DNA of 64,000 nt from Vibrio taketomensis (GCF_009938165.1 NZ_AP019650.1:62001-126000), one strand, 5' to 3'; shown: positions 17,966-29,014, counted from the first letter of the stretch. Notes: a model not told the origin generated them from the letters alone. Translations and numbers: made by a program.

Positions 17966-18505
17966 ATGAAATTAACGACGTTAGCACTTAACCACAAAGC
18001 ACAAATTACGGAATTATTTACTGCTACTTTTAGCGATTCGGAAGGTGTGGATGAAGGTAAAGTGATTGGCGAATTAGCCGAGCAACTGGTGGTAACCACA
18101 CCAGAACAAGAGATGACGATCGTCGGTGCTTTAGACGATGAAGCGCTGATCGGCTGTATTGTGTTTACTGAGCTTAAAATTGCTGAAAATAATCTACGCG
18201 CTTATTTACTTTCTCCTGCAGCGGTAGCCACTCATGCACAAGGTAATGGCGTGGGGCAAAAACTGATTCAGTTTGGTCTTGATAACCTTAAGCAGCAAGG
18301 CGTCGATGTGGTTGCGACATACGGCGACCCAAGCTTTTACGGTAAAGTGGGGTTTGCTCAGATAACGGAAGATCAACTCAAAGCACCGTTGGTATTGAGC
18401 TATCCACACGGTTGGTTGGGTCTGAGACTTGATGGTAGCGAGTTTGGTTCGATTGCGGGTGAAACCCGTTGTGCTCCTGCACTCAATAACCAACAATATT
18501 GGTAA
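17966..18505 (+). CDS. GNAT N-acetyltransferase
   Basis: 179 residues from ATG 17966, preceded by AAGAGA; an ATG at 17948 overlapping the upstream stop codon would add six residues. Acetyl-CoA binding motif A appears as AVATHAQGNGVGQKLIQFGLD (R/Q-x-x-G-x-G pattern QGNGVG), followed by DVVATYGDPSFYGKVGF, which matches the YhbS-like GNAT group. Substrate unknown. Coupling to the MerR-methyltransferase fusion suggests a shared small-molecule target, which is inference. Confidence 0.88.
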   Translation: MKLTTLALNHKAQITELFTATFSDSEGVDEGKVIGELAEQLVVTTPEQEMTIVGALDDEALIGCIVFTELKIAENNLRAYLLSPAAVATHAQGNGVGQKLIQFGLDNLKQQGVDVVATYGDPSFYGKVGFAQITEDQLKAPLVLSYPHGWLGLRLDGSEFGSIAGETRCAPALNNQQYW

Positions 18506-18525
18506 TTGTTTTCATTGCCGTAATG

Positions 18526-18551
18526 AGGGATGGCATGAGTCATCCCTTTTG
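18526..18551 (+). terminator. Terminator after the GNAT gene
   Basis: AGGGATG (18526-18532) pairs with CATCCCT (18541-18547), then T's. Confidence 0.75.
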
Positions 18552-18573
18552 CGTTTTAGATGACTTCTCAAAA

Positions 18574-18587
18574 TTGATGTAAATCAA
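18574..18587 (+). promoter_or_regulatory. FNR box upstream of cytochrome c peroxidase
   Basis: TTGATGTAAATCAA matches the FNR consensus TTGAT-N4-ATCAA perfectly. It lies 241 bases before the peroxidase start, which leaves room for a long leader; FNR activation of bacterial cytochrome c peroxidase genes is known. Confidence 0.75.
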
Positions 18588-18827
18588 ATGATGAATTGAT
18601 TGATTTTTGGTTTTTTTTGTAAATATTTGGTGATCTATAGAGCTAGGGCTATGTGCCACAAGGTGTACATGTGTTAATGGTTTTTAACATCGATTATTTC
18701 TATTAGCTTTATCGATTTTTTACATTTTGTGCGAGTAATTGTTTGCATTAATTTAGGCACCAGAGCGTTTCGGGTAGAAAAACGCCAGCCTAGTGAGGTT
18801 GTTATATCTCTGAGAGAGGAAGTCTCA

Positions 18828-19814
18828 ATGAAAACAATAATAGCAATGTCTGTACTGTCGATAATTTCTTTTGGCGCTTACGCTGATCGGCAAGCTCAAG
18901 AGCCGATCAAAGTTATCGAACCTGCAGTGGGTCTAGACGCTAAGAAAGTGGAACTGGGTAAGACCTTATGGTTTGAACCACGTCTTTCAGCCTCAAATAC
19001 CATTTCGTGTAACTCTTGTCATAACCTTGCCCGTGGTGGGGTCGATAACCTACCAACCTCTATTGGTCATAAATGGGCAATTGGTCCAATCAACTCGCCA
19101 ACCGTGTTCAACTCAGATCTGAACTTTGTTCAGTTCTGGAATGGTCGTGCCAAAGACTTGCAAGAGCAAGCCGCCGGACCTATCGAGAACCCTTTAGAGA
19201 TGGCCTTAACCCATGAGCTCGCGCTTGATACATTGCGTTCGATTCCGCAATATCGAGCGCTGTTTAAACAAGCTTATGGCGTGGATGAAATCACGATTAC
19301 TGAAGTGACCGATGCCATCGCTACATTTGAAAAAACGCTGCGTACGCCAAATGCCCCATTTGATAAATGGCTGCAAGGTGATGATACCGCGCTGACTCAA
19401 GTGCAATTGGAAGGCTACAACCTATTTAAACAAAAAGGGTGCACCACTTGCCACTCAGGCCCACTTGCTGGTGGTCAGATGTATCAAAAAATGGGTCTAG
19501 TGAAGCCGTTTGTAACCGATAATCCAGACGTAGGACGCAAGGCTATCACGGGTAAGGACTTCGATAAGTTCGTGTTTAAAGTTCCAACGCTGCGCAACAT
19601 AGATCTTACCTATCCGTACTTCCATGATGGCTCAGTTTGGGACTTGGAGGATGCGATCATGTTGATGGCAGATATTCAGTTAGGCATGGGTGTAAATGAG
19701 CAAGAAGCAGTAAAAATTGCCGAGTTTTTACGTTCGCTCACTGGTGAATTACCACAAGTAACTTTGCCGCATTTACCACCTTCGAGCCTAGAAACCGCAA
19801 GACCTAATATCTAA
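18828..19814 (+). CDS. Di-heme cytochrome c peroxidase
   Basis: 328 residues from the ATG at 18828 (ribosome site GAGAGGAAG); the longer frame from 18729 is not used because the signal peptide (KTIIAMSVLSIISFGAYA) begins here. Two c-type heme sites, CNSCH near residue 61 and CTTCH near 206, mark the family. The protein reduces periplasmic hydrogen peroxide to water with electrons from cytochrome c, or lets peroxide act as a respiratory acceptor when oxygen is scarce, which agrees with the FNR box upstream. Confidence 0.94.
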   Translation: MKTIIAMSVLSIISFGAYADRQAQEPIKVIEPAVGLDAKKVELGKTLWFEPRLSASNTISCNSCHNLARGGVDNLPTSIGHKWAIGPINSPTVFNSDLNFVQFWNGRAKDLQEQAAGPIENPLEMALTHELALDTLRSIPQYRALFKQAYGVDEITITEVTDAIATFEKTLRTPNAPFDKWLQGDDTALTQVQLEGYNLFKQKGCTTCHSGPLAGGQMYQKMGLVKPFVTDNPDVGRKAITGKDFDKFVFKVPTLRNIDLTYPYFHDGSVWDLEDAIMLMADIQLGMGVNEQEAVKIAEFLRSLTGELPQVTLPHLPPSSLETARPNI

Positions 19815-19841
19815 AATAGCGGTTCAATCGGTGCGTTACCT

Positions 19842-19866
19842 AGGGGCTCATAGAGCCCCTTTTTTT
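19842..19866. terminator. Terminator after cytochrome c peroxidase
   Basis: AGGGGCTC (19842-19849) pairs with GAGCCCCT (19853-19860) with a 3-base loop, followed by seven T's. Confidence 0.9.
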
Positions 19867-21193
19867 ATCGGAAGTTAAATAGCTCAGTGTGGAAGTGATT
19901 CAAGTTGTATTGTTGACCGCTGAGCTGTTTCTTCAACGCTTGGCCAAACCCAAGCGGGCCGCAAAACCAGATGCTGCTTTGATTAATATCGAACGGTTCG
20001 ATATGACTCTTTCTACGAATAATTTCTTCGATAGTGAGAAAGCGCATCACACGGGTATCGATGACATGAAACTCAATGTTCGCTTTCGCCGCTGCGTGTT
20101 CGAGATCCGCGATTAATGTTGGTGATGGCGCTTGGGTACAATAATAAAACGTGACCGGCGCACTGCTGTTTTTCAATTCCGCTAAGCGAGCCTTAAATGC
20201 CGCGCAACCAATGCCTCCGGCAATCCAAATTTGTGATTTATCATCATTAAAGTCAAAGTCACCATATGGGCCTTCAATTTGCACCGGGTCGCCAACCTTT
20301 AACAGTTTAGGCAGGTTAGTCGTAAAGTCACCCAGTGCTTTAATCGAAAACTCGACGTAAGGCTGACTGGCATCAGAAGTAATCGTAAATGGATGCGGCT
20401 CTTCACCTTCTACTTTAAGAAAAGCAAATTGTCCTGCTTTATGTCCTGACCATTTTGGTAAAGTCACCCGCACATTGGTGGTGTGGCTGTCGCTATCGTG
20501 GTGAATACTCCCAATTTTGCCGTGGTGAGTTTTACGTTTACCAATCAAACCCAGCAAGCTAATGATCGCGGCAATCGTACCAATCAGCGCCAATCCAACG
20601 ACAAGCGGTGTAATGAGACTGCTCCAGTAGGCGGGTTTGATTAATATCACTGAGTGGTAAGCGATAACGACAAACACAAGCGCCATGATTTTATGGGTAA
20701 TACGAAAGCGTTTGTATTTAATTGGTGCAAATAGTGCGATGAGAGTCAGTGCGATAAACAGGTAGATACCCCATTCACCAATGGACTCAGCACCACCACG
20801 TAAACCCATGATAGTGGCTTGCAGTGAATCTGGATCGAATTGTTGGCCAGCGCCTTTTACTGGACGAGCGATGATACCCCAAGCAACCAATTTTTTCGGC
20901 ACGATGGCAAGCAGCCAATGTGCAGCCCCAATGATCACGCCATAGATAGCGACCCATTTGTGCAAACGGTATGACTTATCAAGTCCTGCAGTTAAGCGTT
21001 CAATCGCGGGTAAGCGCAGTGCTAATAACATGGTGATGGCGAGGAGCAGTAGTGATACCACACCGGTAAGTTGCATTAGCGCGCTGCGCCATTGCATAAA
21101 ATTGGTATTGCTAAAAATGGTCGGCTCTGCTTGTAACCAAATTAAGCTACAGGCTGCGACAATGAGCGCTACGTATGTATAGAGTTTGTTCAT
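19865..21193 (-). CDS. Ferric-reductase-like transmembrane flavocytochrome
   Basis: 442 residues. The N-terminal half has about six membrane segments with paired His residues (YRLHKWVAIYGVIIGAAHWLL and ITHKIMALVFVVIAYHS) that would carry two b hemes. The C-terminal half is a ferredoxin-reductase module: FAD site HPFTITSD near residue 266, NAD(P)-binding GGIGCAAFKARL near 330, and WFCGPLGFGQAL near the end. The protein should carry electrons from cytosolic NAD(P)H across the membrane to ferric iron or another acceptor. Convergent with the peroxidase gene. Confidence 0.85.
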   Translation of the reverse strand: MNKLYTYVALIVAACSLIWLQAEPTIFSNTNFMQWRSALMQLTGVVSLLLLAITMLLALRLPAIERLTAGLDKSYRLHKWVAIYGVIIGAAHWLLAIVPKKLVAWGIIARPVKGAGQQFDPDSLQATIMGLRGGAESIGEWGIYLFIALTLIALFAPIKYKRFRITHKIMALVFVVIAYHSVILIKPAYWSSLITPLVVGLALIGTIAAIISLLGLIGKRKTHHGKIGSIHHDSDSHTTNVRVTLPKWSGHKAGQFAFLKVEGEEPHPFTITSDASQPYVEFSIKALGDFTTNLPKLLKVGDPVQIEGPYGDFDFNDDKSQIWIAGGIGCAAFKARLAELKNSSAPVTFYYCTQAPSPTLIADLEHAAAKANIEFHVIDTRVMRFLTIEEIIRRKSHIEPFDINQSSIWFCGPLGFGQALKKQLSGQQYNLNHFHTELFNFR

Positions 21194-21456
21194 GGTCAGA
21201 TTCCCATTTCAAGATAAAGAGATCTTACCCTCTGCAATGTAAGCTGCGGTCAGCATAGGTAAACAAATGTAAATCTGATGCTGAGGATAAATTTATAAAT
21301 GTGGCTAATGCTTTCGATAAAAGATTCGATTCATCATTCACCGTATTGATCTAATTATCTGTAATAAAATGGGTTTATCGTTTGCCTTTGGTTTAGCTTC
21401 CACGAGCTAATCATTGGGTGATTCATAAATGGCACCAAGCCGTAATAAGGATAAGT

Positions 21457-22440
21457 ATGTTGAAAACGAAACTAGCGCTATTGATTGGTTGTTTGTCTTT
21501 TGGTGTGAATGCCGCCAGCTTTGAAACCGTAACGTTGGGAAGTAAAGGCGGGATCCAAGACGGTAACCTAACCGCATTTATGCTTAAAAGTGAGCAAGAT
21601 GATAATTACGTGATGCTTGATGCGGGTTCGGTAGTGAACGGTTTGATTGTTTCCGAACAAAAAGGCGCATTTGAAGATGTGCAAGTGCCAGCAGATTCGA
21701 AATACACCAAAGTCGGTTACTTACTGAAAGAACGCGTAAAAGGTTATTTGATCAGTCACGCTCACCTTGACCATGTGGCGGGTATGATTATTAGCTCACC
21801 AGATGATAGCCACAAACCTATTTACGGCTTGTCAGCTACCAATGAAGCCTTGATGAATAACTACTTCAACTGGTCGGCTTGGCCAAACTTTGGCAACGAA
21901 GGTCTCGGCTTTAAACTCAGCAAATACACTTACACCGATCTTCCAGAGTTTCAATGGCAAGAGGTGAAAGGCACCAGCATGCAAGTGATGGCGATGCCGC
22001 TTGCGCACTCTGGTGGTCAGTCAACGGCATTTATGCTCAAAGACAAAGCTGGCGATGTCTTCGTTTATTTTGGTGATACTGGCCCAGATGCGGTAGAGAA
22101 GAGCGATGCGCTAAGCAAAGTGTGGTCAACACTGGCTCCGTTTGTGAAGCAAGATAAGCTGAAAGGCATTGTGATTGAAGTGTCGTTTACTAACCAAACA
22201 CCAGATAAAGCACTGTTTGGTCACTTGACGCCAAATTGGCTACTCAAAGAGCTGACCGCGCTTGAGACTTTAGCCGGTAAAGGCAGTCTGAACGATCTTG
22301 ATGTGGTGATTAGCCATATCAAATACAGCTTGAAGAAAGGCGAAGACCCACAAACAGTGATTAAGCGTCAGCTTGATGAAGCAAATAAGCTTGGGGTGAA
22401 ATTTCACTTCCCAGCTCAGGGTGATGCGCTAAGTTTCTGA
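21457..22440 (+). CDS. cpdP: Periplasmic 3',5'-cyclic-AMP phosphodiesterase, class II
   Basis: 327 residues from ATG 21457, which has AAGGATA before it. The hydrophobic leader KTKLALLIGCLSFGVNA looks like a cleavable signal (cut after VNA), although LIGC also resembles a lipobox. The metallo-beta-lactamase-like zinc motif HAHLDH (in ISHAHLDHVAGM) and downstream LAHSGGQSTAF, YFGDTGPD and VISHIKYS belong to class II phosphodiesterases, of which the periplasmic Vibrio fischeri CpdP is the model. It would degrade extracellular cAMP for use as a nucleotide source. Confidence 0.9.
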   Translation: MLKTKLALLIGCLSFGVNAASFETVTLGSKGGIQDGNLTAFMLKSEQDDNYVMLDAGSVVNGLIVSEQKGAFEDVQVPADSKYTKVGYLLKERVKGYLISHAHLDHVAGMIISSPDDSHKPIYGLSATNEALMNNYFNWSAWPNFGNEGLGFKLSKYTYTDLPEFQWQEVKGTSMQVMAMPLAHSGGQSTAFMLKDKAGDVFVYFGDTGPDAVEKSDALSKVWSTLAPFVKQDKLKGIVIEVSFTNQTPDKALFGHLTPNWLLKELTALETLAGKGSLNDLDVVISHIKYSLKKGEDPQTVIKRQLDEANKLGVKFHFPAQGDALSF

Positions 22441-22461
22441 TCATTTTAAGAACTTAAATAT

Positions 22462-22494
22462 CAAAGCCAGTCGATGATGACTGGCTTTGTTTTA
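22462..22494. terminator. Bidirectional terminator between cpdP and the GH1 gene
   Basis: CAAAGCCAGTC (22462-22472) pairs with GACTGGCTTTG (22479-22489), loop GATGAT, T's follow. Confidence 0.88.
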
Positions 22495-22511
22495 GCGCTC
22501 AAGATAGCGCT

Positions 22512-23912
<1,401 letters not shown>

Positions 23913-24160
23913 TTATTCTCATAGCGTTACAAGCAAAAAAACAGCGACACATAACCTCAAGCATAGTGCTTTTAGGTGTGCCTAAATTTTAGTTATATGG
24001 TTTTTGATTATCCGTATTTCACTTGTCAGCGGTAGAACTGTGTTGTCAGAAAGTGAGCTAAGATGAGAATTTGGTGAAGAGGTGGTGATAATTAAATCAA
24101 TTTAGTGAAACTGATGTCATGGAATTCGTGGTAATAGAACTGAATGAGTGACAACAGAGA

Positions 24161-24182
24161 GCAAGCCGCGAGCGCGGCTTGC
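24161..24182. terminator. GC-rich hairpin after the TPR gene
   Basis: GCAAGCCGCG (24161-24170) pairs with CGCGGCTTGC (24173-24182). The perfect stem ends 12 bases past the TPR gene's stop, but no T-run follows, so termination is uncertain. Confidence 0.5.
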
Positions 24183-24194
24183 GTAATGGAGAGC

Positions 24195-25049
24195 CTATTG
24201 TTCTTCTGAATAGGTCTCCAACAAAGCTTCAAAACGCTTGTTGCCATGCAAAGATTCCAGATCTTGTTCGTGCGCAATTAAATCTCGAATTGAAGGGCTG
24301 GCCTCAATGGCGCGAGTTAAATCATCAATCGCTTGCTCTTCGACACCAAGACGAGCAAAAGCACAGGCGCGTTGATAGAGTGCTGGACCGTTAGTATCGT
24401 CGAGTTCTAAAACACGATTACACAGGCTGAGTGCCCAGTTGTATTCGTTGGCTTCCATGGCGGCATCGGCTTTGTAAGTTAGCGCTTCAAGATCGCCAGG
24501 GCGAATATGCAGAATTTCGTCGTAGACGGCGATTTTTTGCTCTGGGGTTTGCATACTTTGCGCACGTAGCCACAAGTTATGCACTTCATTGATTATTTCA
24601 ATCTCTTTGTTGTTTTCAGTAATGATGCGAGTTTTACGTTTTAAGTCCCGCTCAAGGGCGATAAATTTCTTCTCATATTCTTGTGCAATGCCTTCGAGGC
24701 GCTTGTCGGCCATTTCTTTGGTATTCACTTTTAACTCGCGAATCGACTGCCAACCAACAAAGGCGATCAGGGATGCCACACCAGCGATAATATAGAAAAA
24801 GTAGGTAACGGTGACATTGGCGTAATTGAGTGATTTATCGGCCACGGCCAACTCTCGATTAGTAATATCGATCACTAAGCGTCGCTCCAAATCTTGTTGC
24901 GATTCTCGTAGTGATTTCAGTTCATCAAGGATATAGCGCTCCATGAGGGGTCTATCGAGCATATCCGATTCTGAGTATTTTTCTTGTGCTCCAACTGTAG
25001 AGCTAAGTGTGGCAAGGAGTAGAAATATAAGTGAAAAAATTGCGCGCAT
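24195..25049 (-). CDS. Membrane protein with coiled coil and TPR repeats
   Basis: 284 residues. A signal peptide (IFSLIFLLLATLSSTVGA), a periplasmic helical stretch, one membrane segment (YFFYIIAGVASLIAFVGW, about 83-100), a charged coiled-coil (about 105-150) and at least three TPR units in the C-terminal half (for example EALTYKADAAMEANEYNWALSL and PALYQRACAFARLGVEEQA). The TPR part would lie in the cytoplasm if the first segment is cleaved. Such proteins act as scaffolds; the partner is unknown. Confidence 0.75.
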   Translation of the reverse strand: MRAIFSLIFLLLATLSSTVGAQEKYSESDMLDRPLMERYILDELKSLRESQQDLERRLVIDITNRELAVADKSLNYANVTVTYFFYIIAGVASLIAFVGWQSIRELKVNTKEMADKRLEGIAQEYEKKFIALERDLKRKTRIITENNKEIEIINEVHNLWLRAQSMQTPEQKIAVYDEILHIRPGDLEALTYKADAAMEANEYNWALSLCNRVLELDDTNGPALYQRACAFARLGVEEQAIDDLTRAIEASPSIRDLIAHEQDLESLHGNKRFEALLETYSEEQ

Positions 25050-25197
25050 TTAGCATCCCTTTGTAAAAATATTGTGTGTTTTTTTGGGTTCTTTTTACAG
25101 TAGCAGATTGCTATACGATAACGCAAAGTCACTTCTTTGAAGTACCTGATGAATTAGTGTTGAACGAAGGATGGTTTTGCTATCGTGAAGATAACAA

Positions 25198-25222
25198 AAA
25201 GCCCCGCATTGGCGAGGCTTTA
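25198..25222 (-). terminator. Terminator after nitroreductase gene
   Basis: Imperfect stem AAAGCC-C-CGC / GCG-A-GGCTTT with an ATTG loop; read on the minus strand it runs into a row of T's. Confidence 0.75.
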
Positions 25223-25239
25223 ACAGGATGACGTGGTGA

Positions 25240-25899
25240 TTATAGAACTTGAAGTACGTCTGCCATTGGTAGGCGCGCTTTTGGCTTACCAAAGTTATAG
25301 TCATCACCGTCTTTGTGGTAACCCATTGCTAGTGCAACTTCACATACGTAACCGTCTAGTTCTTCTTTGAACAGTTCACCGATTAGCTCAGGATCAACAC
25401 CTTCCATTGTGGTTGAGTCGATACCAAGGCGAGCTAGCACGTGTAGTGTGTTACCTAGTGCTAGGTAAGTTTGTGCACGAGTCCAGTTACCGTTGAAACC
25501 ATTTTCATCAGTGTTTGCTTCAGCAAACGTGTAAGCACCGTCAAGCATGTTGTTGTACATATCTGCTGGTAGGTGACCAGAAGTAACCTCTGCATCAACC
25601 ACTTTTTTGTAGTTGTCTTTGGTGTAGTTCGGGTTGTACGCAAACAAAATGGTGTGTGATGCCTCTTTTGCATGCGGTTGGTTGAACTGATGTTTGTTAG
25701 CGAAAGTGTCGTGGAAGCGCTGTTTTGCTTCATCACTTTCAATAACGATGAATTTCCAAGGTTGAGAGTTGATAGATGACGCTGACAGGCGAATCGCTTC
25801 GTAAATCACATCAAGGTCTGCTTGTGGAATGCGTTTTTCTGCGTCGTAACGTTTTGCAGTGTAGCGAGATTGTAGGTCAGCAATAATTGGGTGAGTCAT
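25240..25899 (-). CDS. Oxygen-insensitive NAD(P)H nitroreductase, NfsB type
   Basis: 219 residues from ATG 25899 (AGGA upstream); the longer frame to 25971 adds 24 residues that do not fit the family. Motifs of NfsB-like flavoproteins are seen: RYTAKRYDAEKRIP (FMN phosphate binding), SASSINSQPWKFIVI, and near the C-terminus EVALAMGYHKDGDDYN. It reduces nitro compounds and quinones with FMN. Codons are strongly biased to GTA/CTA/CGT, as in well-expressed neighbours. Confidence 0.9.
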   Translation of the reverse strand: MTHPIIADLQSRYTAKRYDAEKRIPQADLDVIYEAIRLSASSINSQPWKFIVIESDEAKQRFHDTFANKHQFNQPHAKEASHTILFAYNPNYTKDNYKKVVDAEVTSGHLPADMYNNMLDGAYTFAEANTDENGFNGNWTRAQTYLALGNTLHVLARLGIDSTTMEGVDPELIGELFKEELDGYVCEVALAMGYHKDGDDYNFGKPKARLPMADVLQVL

Positions 25900-26098
25900 C
25901 GTCGTATCCTGTATTTTTCTATTCAGAGTTTTTATATTCTTGAGGGCGTTTGCCCTGTCAACGAAATGCATTCTATGAGCGAATGTGGGTGAGAGAAACT
26001 AGCTAGCGGTTGAAACATTATCAAAGAAATATTGATAATCGAAATAAATCAGATGGTGCTACGCTGAATTAGAGCGAGATAAATCAAGGTAAGATCAC

Positions 26099-26317
26099 AT
26101 GGATGAAACGAGCAAAGACAAAGTAAAACAACTTTTGATTGCCACCCGTTTTGGTGTTTCGGCATCGGAGATGCCGATTATTATTGGCGTTGAGCAGCAA
26201 ATGGGCTTAGACATTATCGAGCAATTGAAGGCGGAAGGTGAGGATATTCACTCACTTGGCATGGGCTCCAATCCGCCGGAATTAGTCTTGTATTCGATTG
26301 GTGAAATCGAACCCTAA
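26099..26317 (+). CDS. Small conserved-looking protein of unknown function
   Basis: 72 residues, acidic and soluble, no signal or membrane segment. The sequence KQLLIATRFGVSASEMPIIIGVEQQMG resembles a short helical bundle. It sits between divergent nitroreductase and convergent malT, ending seven bases before the malT stop. ATG at 26099 assumed; the next Met-like choice changes nothing important. Family not recognised. Confidence 0.55.
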   Translation: MDETSKDKVKQLLIATRFGVSASEMPIIIGVEQQMGLDIIEQLKAEGEDIHSLGMGSNPPELVLYSIGEIEP

Positions 26318-26324
26318 TCTGTTG

Positions 26325-28982
26325 TTATTCGTATTCGGCCAGTTTGACTAGCGTTTCAGCCGTCGCGACAGCTTGTTTGCGGGTGGTGATATTGAGCTTT
26401 TGATACAGGTTACGAATATGAGTTTTAATTGTGGTTCCCGCTACATCGAATTGCTGGGCAATTTGATCGTTACTCATTCCCGCATAGATCAATCCAAGAA
26501 CCTGCCATTCACGTTGGGTGAGTGGACTATTGAGCACGGCTTGAGGTAATGCTTGTTGGCTTAGCAAGCGCGTCACAAATGGTTGGTCGAAATGTATTTG
26601 GTGGTTGCGTTTCACGTGCGCATTGACTTGCAGCAGTTGTTCGACTCGGTGTCGAGTCAGCTGATCTAATTGTGCCTGTAACGATGAGCTCCTAAACATT
26701 GGGGCAAACGCGTCGAAATCATGCAAATATTCACCAAATAGGCCGCTTTGACTCACCGCATTTAACGAATCCAATAAAGCTAGATTGCCGTTTTGGCGGC
26801 TCACAAGTGCTTGTAGTACCGTATTTTTTATTTGGTCAGTGATAAGTTGGTGCTGAAACGCTTGCTGCTGAAGTTGATGCAAAGTGTCGGCCGCTTGACT
26901 GTTCAGTGATAAATAGAATTGTGCACGAGCAATATTGCGTGATTGTAATTGTGTGACTTGGTTGTGATTGCGGCTCGGAGCTTGCGCGTGGTTAAGCCAA
27001 AACCGAATAGATTCATCGTCTTGCGATGTTCGCCAATAGAGCAGTAAAGCTAAATCAATGGAAGCTCGCTGCCCATCATCGATGTTGACTAAAGTAAGCT
27101 TCGCATCGAGCTCTCCATAGTATCGACGAGCTTTGCTTAGATTGTGGGTGATGAGTGCCATGCGTATTAGCAGAGCGTAACATTGCAGGTGAATATGATC
27201 GCTTAGTTCTGCGTGAGGCTTTATTAATCTCAAAATCAATGCCTTGGATTCAGAGACTTTACCCCAGCTCAGCAATAATTCTGCACGGTGAACAATAATG
27301 CGCGCCTGCCAATCGAGTTGATCGGGTTGCAATAAGTTAAGCGCTTTCTCTTGTAGATCAAACGCTGCCTGAGGGTAGCCTTGCGCTAAAACAATCTGAC
27401 TTTGTTGCAGCACTGCCCAAATAACATAATCACTGGTTTGATATTGGCGCGCCAATTTTTCACTTTGTTGGGTCAAGGGCAGGGCGCGTTGCAAATGTCC
27501 TAGTTGAAAGTTCGCTTGAGCAATGACGGATGTCGCGACAATTCGATTGTAGTAAGCATCAGTACCAAGTTGACTGAGCGCTTGTTGGGCAAGATCCAAA
27601 GCAATTTGGGGATTATGCTCAAGTGCAATCTTCGCTTTCAGCGTTAGCAGTTCGCTATGCTGATGCAGGCTTAACTCTTGCTCTGATATCGCGTCGAGTT
27701 GTTCGGTTAATTTTTGATGGTCACCCAACTCGCACATGACCCACGCATGCAGTAGGCGCAGGGAAAAGTCTCGCTCAATCATGATGCAAGGAAGAGCAGA
27801 CAAGGCTTGCTGCAATTGAATGACCTCACCTTTATTAAGCCATTGCCAACCATATTGATGAATAATCTCTTTGGTGAGCAGATGATCTTTGGCCTCATGT
27901 GCATGGTGAAGCGCCAGTTGATCATTGCCGATTTTTAACCAGCCTTTTGCTGCACGTTGATTGAGAGTGCTCTCCAACTGTGGTTGTCGCAGGGTACGTT
28001 CATGATTGAGAAATTGAGCAAATAAGCGCTGAAAGCGATACCAGTTATTTTGCGATGGTACCGATTCAATAAACAAGCCGTGATTGAGTAGCGTTTCAAG
28101 CATTTGGTAGCTATCAACATGCTGCGTAACTTCACGTGCTAACGTTGGGTTAAAACGTTCAAGAACGGCACATTGGAGCAAAAAGCTTTGTGTGTTGTGG
28201 TCGAGATCGCGAAAGATCTCTTCGATCAAATATTGCCATACTGCTTGAGTATTTAATTCGGGTGTCACTTGCTCTGGGGCGAATAAGTCTTCTTCTTGAG
28301 CTGCTGACAATTGCAAAGCGAAGAGTTCAAGTGCCGCTGGCCAACCATCGATTTGATGGTGTATTTGCGCCATTTGCTGTTGGGATAAACGGCGAGTCAT
28401 TTTTTGTTCTAGAAAGTATTCTGTCTCTTGCTGAGTAAACGCCAGTTCTGTCGGCGTAAACTCAAGTAGTAAGCCTCTTACGCGCAATTTGCCTAACCCA
28501 ATATTGGGCTGTGTCCGGCTAGTCATGACCAACACTAATTTGGGTGGGAGCAATGGGATAAAGTCGCGCAACGCATCAAGAATCGATTTCTTTTGGATAT
28601 GATGAAAATCTTCTAGTACCAAGTAACAAGGCTTTTTTAGTGTGTCGATCTGCGCTAATGCATGGCTAAATGCAGAAGTTAAATCAAAGGGTTCAATGTC
28701 AGATTGAGGAGCCAATTGATAATCAATGGCTTGTTGTAATGCGGCGAGAAAATAATTGGCAAACTGTTGAGGCGCATTGTCTTGCGGACCGATGTTAAAC
28801 CAACCAATGTTTTTTTTACTTTTTAGCCAGTGAGTTAGAGCGCATGTTTTGCCATATCCGGTAGGGGCACGAAATAGCACAACCTTTGCATTTGCCGCAT
28901 GCTCTAAACGCTGTTCTATTTTGGGGCGTGAAACGTGAGCGGTTAGGCCGCCTGGTTGACAAAGTTTTGCCGCGATCCACAT
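26325..28982 (-). CDS. malT: Maltose regulon activator MalT
   Basis: 885 residues (E. coli 901). Domain 1 is the STAND ATPase with Walker A at 39-46 (APTGYGKT) and a Walker B-like CYLVLEDFHH near 128; a long TPR-like helical superhelix follows; the C-terminal LuxR helix-turn-helix is LTQREWQVLGLIYAGMSNDQIAQQFDVAGTTIKTHI. Maltotriose plus ATP drives assembly of the active form. Divergent from malP, as in E. coli. Confidence 0.95.
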   Translation of the reverse strand: MWIAAKLCQPGGLTAHVSRPKIEQRLEHAANAKVVLFRAPTGYGKTCALTHWLKSKKNIGWFNIGPQDNAPQQFANYFLAALQQAIDYQLAPQSDIEPFDLTSAFSHALAQIDTLKKPCYLVLEDFHHIQKKSILDALRDFIPLLPPKLVLVMTSRTQPNIGLGKLRVRGLLLEFTPTELAFTQQETEYFLEQKMTRRLSQQQMAQIHHQIDGWPAALELFALQLSAAQEEDLFAPEQVTPELNTQAVWQYLIEEIFRDLDHNTQSFLLQCAVLERFNPTLAREVTQHVDSYQMLETLLNHGLFIESVPSQNNWYRFQRLFAQFLNHERTLRQPQLESTLNQRAAKGWLKIGNDQLALHHAHEAKDHLLTKEIIHQYGWQWLNKGEVIQLQQALSALPCIMIERDFSLRLLHAWVMCELGDHQKLTEQLDAISEQELSLHQHSELLTLKAKIALEHNPQIALDLAQQALSQLGTDAYYNRIVATSVIAQANFQLGHLQRALPLTQQSEKLARQYQTSDYVIWAVLQQSQIVLAQGYPQAAFDLQEKALNLLQPDQLDWQARIIVHRAELLLSWGKVSESKALILRLIKPHAELSDHIHLQCYALLIRMALITHNLSKARRYYGELDAKLTLVNIDDGQRASIDLALLLYWRTSQDDESIRFWLNHAQAPSRNHNQVTQLQSRNIARAQFYLSLNSQAADTLHQLQQQAFQHQLITDQIKNTVLQALVSRQNGNLALLDSLNAVSQSGLFGEYLHDFDAFAPMFRSSSLQAQLDQLTRHRVEQLLQVNAHVKRNHQIHFDQPFVTRLLSQQALPQAVLNSPLTQREWQVLGLIYAGMSNDQIAQQFDVAGTTIKTHIRNLYQKLNITTRKQAVATAETLVKLAEYE

Positions 28983-29014
28983 GCCGATATTGTCCTTCTA
29001 TCAATGGGATAAAA

